DNA of 64,000 bases from an uncultured Gammaproteobacteria bacterium. Lineage in GTDB: Bacteria > Pseudomonadota > Gammaproteobacteria > Eutrophobiales > Eutrophobiaceae. The number at the start of each line of letters is the position of its first letter. Position 1 is the stretch's first letter. The DNA is taken from positions 248,001-312,000 of the forward strand of contig CATOTD010000006.1 in NCBI GenBank assembly GCA_951812995.1, in the 5' to 3' direction. The position numbers and the translations under genes were made by a program. Shown piece by piece: positions 47,629 to 56,253 of this stretch. The notes under the pieces were generated by a model. The model was given only the letters and a program-made list of their open reading frames with translations. It was not told where the DNA came from and ran no database searches.

Positions 47629-47992
47629 ATAGCCATTATAATACTCACATATATCGGGGATTTTATAATTTCCTTGTATTGACCTTTTTTCTATTTGCTG
47701 GATTTTCTCTGGTAACCACAGTGCCCTGGGTAACAATCGCTTTAGCGATAACGAAAGGGTCGGCCACTAGATGACCGCTCATCGCCTGTTTTTTTGTAAT
47801 TAGGGTCTGATGATGTTTATTACTGAGTATCGCTTTTACTTTAGCCTGCTCTTGTTTGGTTGGGTAAGTAAATAAATATTTATTGCTGTTTATTCAGCTT
47901 ATAAGATGTTGTTGTTTCCCTCCGTAACGAAATAATTCTTCTTTAACTTCGTCGGCAGATGAAATGATCTTGCTGGCAACAGCATTAGCTAT
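47629..47992 (-). pseudogene. Decayed DUF4411 PIN-like toxin gene between inverted IS5 copies
   Basis: On the minus strand the interval reads KIISSADEVKEELFRYGGKQ, then a TGA at 47894-47896 where Trp is expected, then KQEQAKVKAIL and LVADPFVIAKAIV, VVTRENP, and after a frameshift YKIPDICEYYN. These match, in order, the DUF4411 protein at 1351-1854 (VHEVKKELERYGGEQ, DEKEQNNMKNI, FADPLVIAKA, VVTRELP, PKIPDICNNLN). The N-terminus is missing where IS5 copy 2 begins. No antitoxin gene is visible beside it. The sequence is clearly diverged from the intact copy, so it is not a recent duplicate. Confidence 0.82.
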
Positions 47993-49051
47993 CTCTATTA
48001 ATTACGCTATTTGGTACAATGTTGAAGTTTCCAAACTGACAAAGAAATTTCCATGAGCAATGACATTTTCGGTTCCCTGTTTAATCTTCAAGACTATCGT
48101 CTCAAACAGTTGGGTAATCCTCTGCCTGAACTGGAAAAGACGGTTGACTAGGGAGCTTTTCGGTCGTTGTTGAACAAGGTTCATGAGAAACAACGTAAGC
48201 GTCAGGCGGGCAACGCCCAACAGACGTAGTGATGATGTTCAAGGGACTGCTTGTGCAAAATCTGTATGGTCTTAGCGATGACCGGTTGGAATACCAAATC
48301 GAAGACCGTTGCAGTTTCCAGCAGTTTCTGGGTCTTGCTAGCCAGCAACCAGTCGCTGATGCCAAAACCTGCTGGGCATTCAAGCATCGGTTAGCGGCGC
48401 TGGGTCTGATGGCATCGTTGTTTGAGCAGTTGTCGTTGAACCCAGCGATTTATATCGCTCGCAAGGGTCAGATAGTTGCCTCCTCAATCATTCCGGCACT
48501 GTTGCCGCGTAACCTTCGGGAATACAATGCCCGGATTAAGGCAGGCACTGTCCCTGCCCGCTGGACGAAGAAACATAGCCGTAGCCATTTTGCTTACAAG
48601 AACCACATACAGATAGACCATGACAACAAGCTGATTCGTGACTATCAGGTCACTGATGCCAGCGTCCATGACGCGCAGGTTTTTGCCGACCTGCCAGATG
48701 ACAGCAATACCAGTAAAGATGTCTGGGCTGACAGTGCCTATCGGTCAGAGGAAAAAGCAGCGTTTCTCAAGGCTAGCGCAGTCGGGTCGCACCTATGTTT
48801 GGAGCACAGCGCAATTTACGCCGCAAAGCGTTTCCTTGCATTGGCATTACGCGAACAAGCATGCATATCGGCTTGATGAATCTAAGGTACAACATGAGGC
48901 GTTTATGCTTTCTGAAACGGGTCAGTGCGTCTTGAAAACAAAGTAAAGCCGAGAACAGGGCTGTACGGAGACTACCGGCTTTTTGGATCAAATTGGTTAT
49001 TGTTTTAACCTCTCTGAGCCAATAAATTGGAAAGTGATTGCATTAATAGAG
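47993..49051 (+). pseudogene. IS5-family element, copy 2, with terminal inverted repeats
   Basis: Ends are CTCTATTAAT (47993-48002) and ATTAATAGAG (49042-49051), a perfect 10-bp inverted pair. Coding starts at ATG 48053 (MSNDIFGSLF), is broken by a TAG near 48149 and a frame change near 48228, and continues as MFKGLLVQNLYGLSDDRL to WADSAYRSEEK. A deletion/frameshift near 48775 then leaves the C-terminus (RSRVAPMFGAQRN) in another frame. Length is 1059 bp. It lies inverted to copy 1, with the DUF4411 relic between them. Confidence 0.85.
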
Positions 49052-49098
49052 GTTCCTTTATCATTGATTATTACCCCGAAGGGGCTGAGGATAAGCAC

Positions 49099-49306
49099 AT
49101 GCAACCCGAAGCAATCAAGTCACTGGCACGTGAAACTGCCAGGGGCATCAAAACCGAAGAAGACCTGTATACGTTCCGTCAGGCATTGACCAGGGTAACC
49201 ATTGAGGCAGCACTGAATGCCGAGCTTGATGAACACCTTGGCTATGCCAGACATGAGTAGGCAGGAAAGTCCAATAACCGCAATGGTCGCAGTCATAAAA
49301 TGCTGT
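49099..49306 (+). pseudogene. IS256-family transposase N-terminal fragment (type D)
   Basis: The frame from ATG 49099 reads MQPEAIKSLARETARGIKTE and later ALNAELDEHLGY, the N-terminus of IS256-family transposases. A TAG at 49258-49260 interrupts it, and the frame continues SNNRNGRSHK until it joins an unrelated IS1595 fragment near 49306. The matching C-terminus type lies inverted at 49541-49869. Confidence 0.82.
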
Positions 49307-49540
49307 GCACTGAAACTGTTAATCACAGTGCAAAGGAATTTGTAAACGGTATGGCACATACAAATGGTATTGAAAGCGTCTGGGCTGTGTTAAAGCGTGG
49401 CTATAATGGAATTTATCATAACTGGAGCAGAAAACATTGTCAGGCTTATGTAGATGAGTTTTCTTTCCGATTGAATGAAGGATGTTGTGAACGAGACACA
49501 CAGGAAAGACTGGATAGTTTATTTAGTCGAATGACTGGGA
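49307..49540 (+). pseudogene. IS1595-like transposase C-terminal fragment
   Basis: This piece reads AHTNGIESVWAVLKRGYNGI and YVDEFSFRLNEGCCERDTQE, the end of an ISXO2-like DDE domain. The upstream two thirds of the gene are missing. It differs from the intact IS1595 transposase at 30549-31478, so it is a separate element. It lies between two oppositely oriented parts of IS256 type D. Confidence 0.82.
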
Positions 49541-49869
49541 GTCTTTCCCAAATTCTGTGTAACTGCCGTTGCTTAAACGAAGTCCTTTAGTCGGTCTTCG
49601 AATTCGATCATAAAGCGATTCATCGCTGGTTGCCAATATTTAATCGGCATAGTCCACTGCTTTGATGCATCTTGAATGGCCAGATAGCTCACCTTTCTGG
49701 TAGCGTCGTCAGTTGGAAACAACTTACGTTTTTTGATGGCTTTCCTGATGACGCTGTTGAGCGATGCAATGGCGTTGGTGGTATAGATTGCCTTGCGCAT
49801 GTTCTGCGGGTAATCAAACAGGGTGTTGAGGTTCTGCCAATGACTCTGCCAGGAGCGGCTGATCTTAGA
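49541..49869 (-). pseudogene. IS256-family transposase C-terminal fragment (type D, copy 2)
   Basis: The minus strand reads SWQSHWQNLNTLFDYPQNMR then KAIYTTNAIASLN to EDRLKDFV. It repeats 45108-45369 but extends further upstream in the protein. It is cut at about 49870 by the type E IS256 copy. Confidence 0.82.
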
Positions 49870-51240
49870 GATAACATAAATCATCTTTCGCAAATATGAA
49901 GAGGCGGTTCCCCTTTTATCTGGTTAAATAAAAAGTGACATAACCATTTATTTGACCAGGAGAAGAGTCGCCATGAGCGATGATACAAACAAGCACTTGA
50001 ACAACGTAGTCCCTATTGATGAACAGGAACTGCAGGGCCATCTCAACAAAGTGGTACTGAAGACTGTGGAAGACACCCGCAACCAGATGCTTCATGCTGA
50101 GGTTGATGCGCTGGTGGGTGCTGATCGATATGCACGCACTGAGACGCGCAAAGACGACCGGTCTGGTAGCTACACCAGGAAGCGCCACACAAGGGCCAGA
50201 GAGCTTGAGTTAAAGATGCCGAAGTTGCGCAAGCAGACCTTTGAGATGGCGATCATAGAGCGCTATCGGCACCGTGTAGCATCTGTCGAAGAGGCACTGA
50301 CCGAGATGTATCTGGCAGGTGTTTCAGTACAACGTGTAGAAGACATTACCGCAGCATTGTGGGGTACCCGTGTCAGCTTAGGGACTATTTCAAAGCTCAA
50401 CCAGCGTATCTATGGGCAGATTGAAGAGTGGCGTAATCGCCCCATAGGGAGTGATTTCCCTTATGTATACCTGGACGGTGTTGTGCTCAAACGCAGTTGG
50501 GGCGGTGCAGTGAAGAACGTTTCTGTTCTAGTCGCCATCGGTGTTGGGGACGATGGCTACCGCCGCATTCCAGGGATTGTTGAAGGTACTAAGGAGGATA
50601 AGGCGGGATGGTCAGGATCCCTGCGTCATTTAAAGGCACGCGGTCTCAAGGGCATCAGGTTGGTGCTCAGTGATGCCTGTCTTGGGCGCAAGGAGTCGAT
50701 CGGTGACTTCTACCCTGAAGCTGGCTGGCAGTGTTGTATTGTGCACTTCTACCGCAACGTCTTCAGTCATGTGCCTCGTGGTCGTGTCAAAGAAGTCTCT
50801 CGCATGTTGCAGGCTATCCATGCATCTGAATATCTGGAATCAGCCAGGCATAAGGTCACGGAGGTCGAGAAGAAACTCAGGGACATGAAGTTATCGAGTG
50901 TAGCGGATTGGCTGGGTAGTGCATGGCAGAGACCCTGACGTATTATCGGTTCCCGGCAGAGCACTGGATTCGCATTCGGACTAACAATCCTTTGGAGAGG
51001 ATCATTCGAGAAATCAGGCGGCGAACACGAGTAGTGGGTGCATTTCCGGATGGCAACTCGGCGTTGATGCTTTGTGCGGCAAGGCTTAGACACATCGCGG
51101 GGAGCTAGTGGGGAACGCGGACATATCTGAACATGGATTTGCTCCGAGAGATGGATAAAGAAAAGGACTTTCAGGTAGCGTAACAAACAGATTTAAGGGA
51201 AAGCTAAATCAGAAAGTGCGAAAGAAAATTGACACTACCC
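49870..51240 (+). mobile_element. IS256-family element type E, copy 1 (transposase in two frames)
   Basis: An element of about 1371 bp, recognised because its sequence is repeated inverted at 53172-54540. The left end begins near GATAACATAAAT and the right end closes near TTGACACTACCC; the subterminal TCTTTCGCA and TGCGAAAGA form the inverted core. The transposase runs 49952-50938 (or from MSDDTNKHLNNV), with YVYLDGVVLKRSWGG and LVLSDACLGRKES as two catalytic-Asp regions. The C-terminal part, TNNPLERIIREIRRRTRVVG, lies in another frame from 50923 to 51108. The same frame break occurs in copy 2. Confidence 0.86.
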
Positions 51241-51418
51241 CCGACGATGATCTACAAGATGGGATTATGCGCAGAAGATTCCTGGCGCAAACTGCGAGGC
51301 TTCAGACACCTGGCCAAGGTGATTGGAGGCGTGAAGCTTAAAGATGGAATCGAAGTAACTGAGAACGACAAGGCAACCGCATGATTAACTTGTCAGACAC
51401 TACTTTTGACAATAGCTC
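51241..51418 (+). pseudogene. IS256 type A 3'-end fragment
   Basis: This segment closely repeats 46577-46755, including the C-terminal coding stretch and the terminal TCAGACAC...AATAGCTC. It shows that a type A element once occupied the site and was cut by type E copy 1. Confidence 0.85.
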
Positions 51419-51567
51419 GAAACCTGTGGGGGGACATGTGAATTGATCATGTGGAATGAGGCGGAATGAGGTGACATGGGATGGAATGGAAAGGCTTTTA
51501 TAGCAAGGGTTTAAGAAGCCGATAGAAGCCGCAACGAAGGGCGAAAATAGTCGATTTAAGCCGCCGC

Positions 51568-51725
51568 GAGACAACTGAATTGATCACTTGTTAGCTTAAG
51601 CAGATAATAAGCTCGTATAATCAAGCATTTAAGCCTGTGCTAAGTGCGAACAAGGTGGGTACAAAGTGGTGTGGGGGTTAAAAAATAGCCGATTTTTGCG
51701 GGTTCAGGGACAACTGAATTGATCA
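51568..51725 (+). repeat. Internal copies of the terminal motif
   Basis: GAGACAACTGAATTGATCA (51568-51586) and GGGACAACTGAATTGATCA (51707-51725) repeat the left terminal motif with small changes. The preceding bases are also alike (AAAATAGTCGATTT near 51544 and AAAATAGCCGATTTTT near 51682), so a longer unit was probably duplicated. Confidence 0.75.
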
Positions 51726-51829
51726 TCGCGGCGGCGCATCTTTAGGCGCATTTAAGTTATTGAAAAGCAAGAACTTTAGGCGTTTAAGGCGGCTTCAAAA
51801 TGGCTAAAAAATGTGTTTTAATTCACTAA

Positions 51830-51977
51830 AAGGTGTCTACAAGGTGTCTACATGGTTAAAGAATAACCATATTTATGTATACACCTTTGTAGATTATTGT
51901 TTTTATTGATTAAAAAGCATAGAGACAACAGAAAATAATGGATATTTCCTGTTGATAACTTTATAAAGGTGTCTACA
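51830..51977. repeat. Iteron-like AAGGTGTCTACA repeats
   Basis: AAGGTGTCTACA occurs at 51830-51841, 51841-51852 and 51966-51977. An inverted variant, TGTATACACCTT, is at 51876-51887. The first two overlap by one base (11-bp step, one helical turn). The last copy overlaps the GTG at 51969 that opens the long ORF. Such spaced repeats are typical binding sites for a replication initiator or an autoregulator. Confidence 0.7.
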
Positions 51978-52814
51978 TTTTTGAGCCGATTAGCTGCTTC
52001 AATGAGATGGTTAAAAAGTAACCAGTACAAAGGTTGGGCAGGCACGGTTGATGATCCTGAATCAAGAATTAGGCGGCGAAGCAATCTCCTCGGAAAGAGA
52101 TATGCAATATTGCAGAGTGCTGGTAATTGGGTTGACGCTAAATTATTGAACTTTAGCGGTGCGCCAATTTTAGTGTCAAATAACGTCAAGCCAAATACTG
52201 GGCATGATTGGGTGTGGTGGGTTAATAATCATTTATCTGATCATGGTTCAACTAAGGAAGAAGCAACCAAAAATCATGTTAAGAATTATTGGAATAAATG
52301 GTATCACGATCGCTATGGATTAAATTATTGGATTAAGGCGGGTGTTGGCAATCCTGTTTTTCATTCAGTTGATTCTAAAAATAATATCACTATTAAATTT
52401 CCTCTTACTGGCCGGTTAAGGCCAAATTCTGGCGTGCTAAAAACCGCAGGCGATACTTGGGTTGATGGGTTTGAAGTGGTTCATAAAGACAAAGTAGATC
52501 ATAAAGTAACCGATCAAAACGTTGTTAGCGAAGATGCCACAGCCAGCGTTAAAATTATGAGCAATACTTATAATGCCCAAAAGACTGCTGATGACACCGC
52601 TTGGCGAGCGGCCTGGATGCGCTACATCTTGGATCCAAATGCAAATTATCAAACATACATATCTTGCCCTGATTTATCAAAAACGACCGACCCCATTTAT
52701 ACTGAAAATCCAGTGCCGGACACCGGCACCTTGCAGGAAAGTTACACCGGAAATAATGACTATCCGGTTGATGAAATTGAGACCGGAATACCTTCATTTT
52801 TAGGCAATCCTTAA
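51969..52814 (+). CDS. Unrecognised protein inside the AT-rich element
   Basis: An open frame of 281 codons from GTG 51969, or 270 codons from ATG 52002 (MRWLKSNQYKGW). I do not recognise the family. It is rich in Trp, Asn, Asp and Lys, with clusters such as HDWVWWVNNHLSDHG and YWNKWYHDRYGLNYW, has no membrane segment or signal peptide, few Cys residues, and an acidic Pro/Asp-rich tail. The GTG lies within an AAGGTGTCTACA repeat, so the gene may be controlled by whatever binds there. It is the only substantial reading frame between the inverted ends. A replication or element-specific function is a guess from position only. Confidence 0.5.
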   Translation: MSTFLSRLAASMRWLKSNQYKGWAGTVDDPESRIRRRSNLLGKRYAILQSAGNWVDAKLLNFSGAPILVSNNVKPNTGHDWVWWVNNHLSDHGSTKEEATKNHVKNYWNKWYHDRYGLNYWIKAGVGNPVFHSVDSKNNITIKFPLTGRLRPNSGVLKTAGDTWVDGFEVVHKDKVDHKVTDQNVVSEDATASVKIMSNTYNAQKTADDTAWRAAWMRYILDPNANYQTYISCPDLSKTTDPIYTENPVPDTGTLQESYTGNNDYPVDEIETGIPSFLGNP

Positions 52815-52909
52815 GCCCTAAAATCAGGCCAAAGATTACCCTCAAAAAGACCTCCAAAATCGACCCAAATATTGGGCTTGATTTAACCCCAAATTAAGGG
52901 ATGATTAAG

Positions 52910-52972
52910 GGGTGCTTAAGCACCCTTAAAAGACCCTAAAAAAGACCCTAAAAAAGACCCTAAAAAAGACCC
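52910..52972. repeat. Perfect palindrome followed by 12-bp tandem repeats
   Basis: GGGTGCTTAAGCACCC (52910-52925) is a perfect 16-bp palindrome. Units of AGACCCTAAAAA then start at 52931, 52943 and 52955, with a partial fourth at 52967. The array follows the ORF by about 100 bp. Confidence 0.8.
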
Positions 52973-53013
52973 AAAGAATGACCACCAAAGACAACCCAAT
53001 ATCAGCCCCTACC

Positions 53014-53034
53014 TGTGTATAACTCTGTGGATAA
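53014..53034 (-). promoter_or_regulatory. Two DnaA-box-like sites
   Basis: TGTGTATAA (53014-53022) and TGTGGATAA (53026-53034) are the complements of TTATACACA and TTATCCACA; the second is the consensus DnaA box. They lie 12 bp apart, 16 bp inside the right terminal repeat. Short motifs such as these can occur by chance, so their role is uncertain. Confidence 0.5.
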
Positions 53035-53069
53035 GTACCTAAAAAAGAATGATCAATTCAGATGTCCCC

Positions 53070-53171
53070 GTACATCGAAACCCGTATCTAGCTCTGCATT
53101 GTGCATATGGTCAGGAACGCGATGTAGCATGTTACCTGGAAGGACTACAGGGCGGTTGCAGACGACCTGAA
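53070..53171 (+). pseudogene. IS256-family transposase internal fragment (two stop codons)
   Basis: The plus strand reads LCIVHMVRNAM, a stop, then HVTWKDYRAVADDLK, the middle of an IS256-family transposase, with TAG codons at 53088-53090 and after NAM. It is cut on the left by the AT-rich element and on the right by IS256 type E copy 2. Confidence 0.78.
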
Positions 53172-54540
53172 GGGTAATGTCAATAATCTTTCGCACTTTC
53201 TGATTTGGCTTTCCCTTAAATCTGGTTGTTACGCGATCTGAAAGTCCTTTTCTTTATCCATCTCTTGGAGCAAATCCATGTTCAGATATGTCCGCGTTCC
53301 CCACTAGCTCCCCGCGATGTGTCTAAGCCTTGCCGCACAAAGCATCAACGCCGAGTTGCCATCCGGGAATGCTCCCACTACTCGTGTTCGCCGCCTGATT
53401 TCTCGGATGATCCGCTCCAAAGGATTGTTAGTCCGAATGCGAATCCAGTGCTCTGCCAGAAACCGATAATACGTCAGGGTCTCTTCCATGCACTACCCAG
53501 CCAATCCGCTACACTCGATAACTTCATGTCCCTGAGTTTCTTCTCGACCTCCGTGGCCTTATGCCTGGCAGATTCCAGATATTCAGATGCATGAATAGCC
53601 TGCAACATGCGAGAGACTTCTTTGACACGACCACGAGACACATGACTGAAGACGTTGCGGTAGAAGTGCACAATACAACGCTGCCACTCAGCATCAGGGT
53701 AGAAGTCACCGATCGACTCCTTGCGCCCAAGACAGGCATCACTGAGCACCAACCTGATGCCCTTGAGACTGCGTGCCTGCAAATGACGCAGGGATCCTGA
53801 CCATCCCGCCTTATCCTCCTTAGTACCTTCAACAATCCCTGGAATGCGGCGGTAGCCATCGTCCCTAACACCGATGGCGACTAGAACAGAAACGTTCTTC
53901 ACTGCACCGCCCCAACTGCGTTTGAGCACAACACCGTCCAGGTATACATAAGGGAAATCACCCTCTATGGGGCGATTACGCCACTCTTCAATCTGCCCAT
54001 AGATGCGCTGGTTGAGCTTTGAAATAGTCCCTGAGCTAACACGGGTACCCCACAATGCTGCGGTGACATCCTCCACCCGTCGGACCGATACGCCAGCCAG
54101 ATACATCTCGGTCAGTGTCTCTTCGACAGACGCTACACGGTGCCGATAGCGCTCTATGATGGCCATCTCAAAGGTCTGCTTGCGTAGCTTCGGCATCTTT
54201 AACTCAAGCTCTCCAGCCCTTGTGTGGCACTTCCTGGTGTAGCTACCAGACCGGTCGTCTTTGCGCGTCTCAGTGCGTTCGTATCGATCAGCACCCACCA
54301 GCGCATCAGCCTCAACGTCCAGAATCTGGTTAAGGGTGTCTTCCACAGTATTCAGTACCACTTTGTTGAGATGGTCCTGCAGTTCCTGTTCATCAATAGG
54401 GACTACATTGTTCAAGTGCTTGTTTGTATCATCGCTCATGGCGACTCTTCTCCTGGTCAAATAAATGGTTATGTCACTTTTTATTTAACCAGATAAAGGG
54501 AGCCGCCTCTTCAAATTTGCGAAAGATAATTTACGTTATC
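53172..54540 (-). mobile_element. IS256-family element type E, copy 2 (inverted)
   Basis: The inverted partner of 49870-51240, about 1369 bp with the same ends. The main transposase frame is 53474-54460 (minus), with the C-terminal part in another frame at 53304-53489 (EETLTYYRFLAEHW, NPLERIIREIRRRTRVVG). The break lies at the same point as in copy 1 (after ADWLGSAW). The two copies differ at scattered positions, so they are not a fresh duplication. Together they enclose the AT-rich element. Confidence 0.86.
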
Positions 54541-54542
54541 AC

Positions 54543-54623
54543 AATGATTACGGCTATCAGTGGCTTAGTACGCCTAAAATAGGGGCTATAGCTGAAAACA
54601 GTAGGCCGGGGCAAGAGAAATGA
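54543..54623 (+). pseudogene. C-terminal remnant of an unidentified gene
   Basis: Directly after the IS256 type E end, a plus-strand frame reads NDYGYQWLSTPKIG and ends GQEK at TGA 54621-54623. I cannot assign the protein. Position beside polysaccharide genes suggests it belonged to that locus. The upstream part was lost at the IS junction. Confidence 0.4.
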
Positions 54624-54695
54624 AAGAGCGTAATGAGCAAGACGTTCAATGCTCGCTATTATCGAGCACAGTGATGCCCACTTGCTTGAAAATCC

Positions 54696-55007
54696 TTAAT
54701 TGATCAGATGTTCCTTAGCTTTTACTGCTTCCAGAGGATGAAATTCACATGATGGCACCTGTTTGAGCGCCGCTGCGTGGTAGATGAAATCCACTCCACG
54801 TACCGCACCCAATATTGATTGATAGTCACGGATATCTCCGAGATAAAATTTTACTTTTGAGTTGCTGTACAGCTTCCGCATATCATCTTGTTTCTTTTCA
54901 TCTCTGCTCAAGAGACGAATTTCACTTATATCAGAATCAAGAAAGCGTCGCAAAACAGCATTTCCAGATAAGCCCGTTCCCCCGGTGATTAGATTTTTTA
55001 TCCTTAT
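54696..55007 (-). pseudogene. CapD/PseB-like nucleotide-sugar dehydratase/epimerase, N-terminal fragment
   Basis: The frame from about 55007 reads LITGGTGLSGNAVLRRF, the Rossmann NAD(P) loop, then FYLGDIRDYQSILGAVRGVD and AALKQVPSCEFHPLEAVK, the start of UDP-GlcNAc 4,6-dehydratase/epimerase-type polysaccharide enzymes. The protein stops right after EAVK with a short unrelated tail, losing the catalytic Tyr/Lys half. No ATG precedes the Rossmann loop in frame, so both ends are damaged. The tail junction contains ACATCTGATCAATT, loosely like the nearby terminal motif. Confidence 0.8.
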
Positions 55008-55035
55008 AAAAAACCTATGATAAAGCCTACCTACA

Positions 55036-56253
55036 TTAAGTATTTTTTTTGCCTTCGAATGCCTTTAAAAAGAGAGCTATATTACTCTCCACTACCGCCC
55101 TGTCGTTACCAGTTTTTGTAGCATATTTTATACAGTTTCGACTTATTTTTTGGCGCTCGCCTTGTCCCATAAATGCATATTTTTCGATTATTTTGACAAA
55201 TTCATCTGGTCTATCCAAAGATACGTCCCAACCAACCTGATATTCCCCAAGATCTCGCCATGGAGTTCTATCACTTGTCAACACAGGCACTCCAGCTACA
55301 AAAGACTCTAAGAATACATGCCCAAAGTTTTCTCCAAGAGTAGGCAAGAAAAAGAGATCATAATCAGAAATAGTTGAAACCACATTTGAGTGCTCCACAG
55401 TCCCTTTATATTCAACCAGAATATTTCCGGGTAATACTTGCATTAGTTTTTCACATTCATTCCAATATGTTTTAGAGTCAATTGGCCCGTATATAGAAAA
55501 CCTTATTTGCGAATTAATTTTCGACAAAACTTTCAACGCAAAATCAAGGTTTTTCTTGGGAGATATCCTTGACAGAAAGCAAACCTTAAGCCTGGTGCCA
55601 ACCTCGGATTCAGATATTTTCCGATCGAGAGGATTATTTTTAGCCACAATATTTAGATTCGTAGCTATTAAGAGATCCGGGGCATCCTTACCAGGCATAT
55701 GCTTAAAAAAACCGGCTTTTATTTCTTCGGCTTCGATAAACGTAGATGCTTGAAACACGCATCCGCCATATAATTTAAACAAACTTACAGTTTTGATATA
55801 CAACCACTTTTTAGCTTTTTTGATCCGCAACGCCCCCTCGGAAAACTCTCCTCGAGGTGCTAACACAACAGGTTTGGACTGCGCACTGAAAATCTTACTT
55901 AAAATCAATGGCTTCACAGTAAAAGAAAAATCAAAAAAACTATTCAAATAAATTAAGTCACACGATGTATTCTTTATGATCTTTGCTATATTACAAAGTG
56001 TTAAGTAATCTTTGCTTGCATAAAAAACTTTTGCCCGCCCTACCTTATTCCACGAATTTACTGGAATTTTTTTGTATGCTGTTCTGTCGCCTGAATCTCG
56101 GTCTTTCGTTATTATATAAAATTCAAATTTATCACTTAAGCACTCTACCATTGCCTCAATTGTTCGGATTGACCCACCACCTTTATAGCCAGGGATGTAA
56201 TAATGAACAAATGTGATAATTTTTAACTTTGTTCCAGTTTTTTTTATACACAT
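55036..56253 (-). CDS. Glycosyltransferase, GT-B fold (GT4-like)
   Basis: A 405-residue cytoplasmic glycosyltransferase. The N-terminal half has the loop YIPGYKGGGSIRT; the C-terminal GT-B half has CFLSRISPKKNLDFAL, the ring of SDYDLFFLPTLGENFGHVFL and the E-x7-E donor-binding region (ENFGHVFLESFVAGVPV). It would add a sugar during capsule, O-antigen or exopolysaccharide synthesis; donor and acceptor are unknown. It is the only intact member of what seems a broken surface-polysaccharide locus. Low G+C is typical of such loci. Confidence 0.85.
   Translation of the reverse strand: MCIKKTGTKLKIITFVHYYIPGYKGGGSIRTIEAMVECLSDKFEFYIITKDRDSGDRTAYKKIPVNSWNKVGRAKVFYASKDYLTLCNIAKIIKNTSCDLIYLNSFFDFSFTVKPLILSKIFSAQSKPVVLAPRGEFSEGALRIKKAKKWLYIKTVSLFKLYGGCVFQASTFIEAEEIKAGFFKHMPGKDAPDLLIATNLNIVAKNNPLDRKISESEVGTRLKVCFLSRISPKKNLDFALKVLSKINSQIRFSIYGPIDSKTYWNECEKLMQVLPGNILVEYKGTVEHSNVVSTISDYDLFFLPTLGENFGHVFLESFVAGVPVLTSDRTPWRDLGEYQVGWDVSLDRPDEFVKIIEKYAFMGQGERQKISRNCIKYATKTGNDRAVVESNIALFLKAFEGKKNT

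Larger units (their letters stand above)
51430..53069. mobile_element. AT-rich 1.64-kb segment with 20-bp terminal inverted repeats, unrecognised
   Basis: The left end GGGGACATGTGAATTGATCA (51430-51449) and the right end TGATCAATTCAGATGTCCCC (53050-53069) are inverted repeats matching at 19 of 20 positions. Two more copies of the motif in left orientation lie inside at 51568-51586 and 51707-51725, spaced about 138 bp. The interior holds direct repeats, a perfect palindrome, short tandem repeats, DnaA-box-like sites and one long ORF. No transposase is seen. The end motif has the TG...CA form, so IS21-like multiple terminal repeats are one explanation; a small replicon or a non-autonomous element are others. 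Confidence 0.6.

Noticed and set aside
49027..49098. N-terminal DUF4411 piece upstream of the IS256 fragment (FIIDYYPEG)
   Set aside because: A weak resemblance of a few residues, on the wrong strand for the relic at 47629-47992 and overlapping the IS5 end; not enough to call.
52931..52972. CRISPR-like array
   Set aside because: The units are 12 bp with no spacers; they are simple tandem repeats and no cas gene is present.
54696..54720. A fifth copy of the terminal motif at the CapD fragment end
   Set aside because: ACATCTGATCAATT only partly resembles the GGGGACATCTGAATTGATCA motif and lacks the GGGG part and the correct order.
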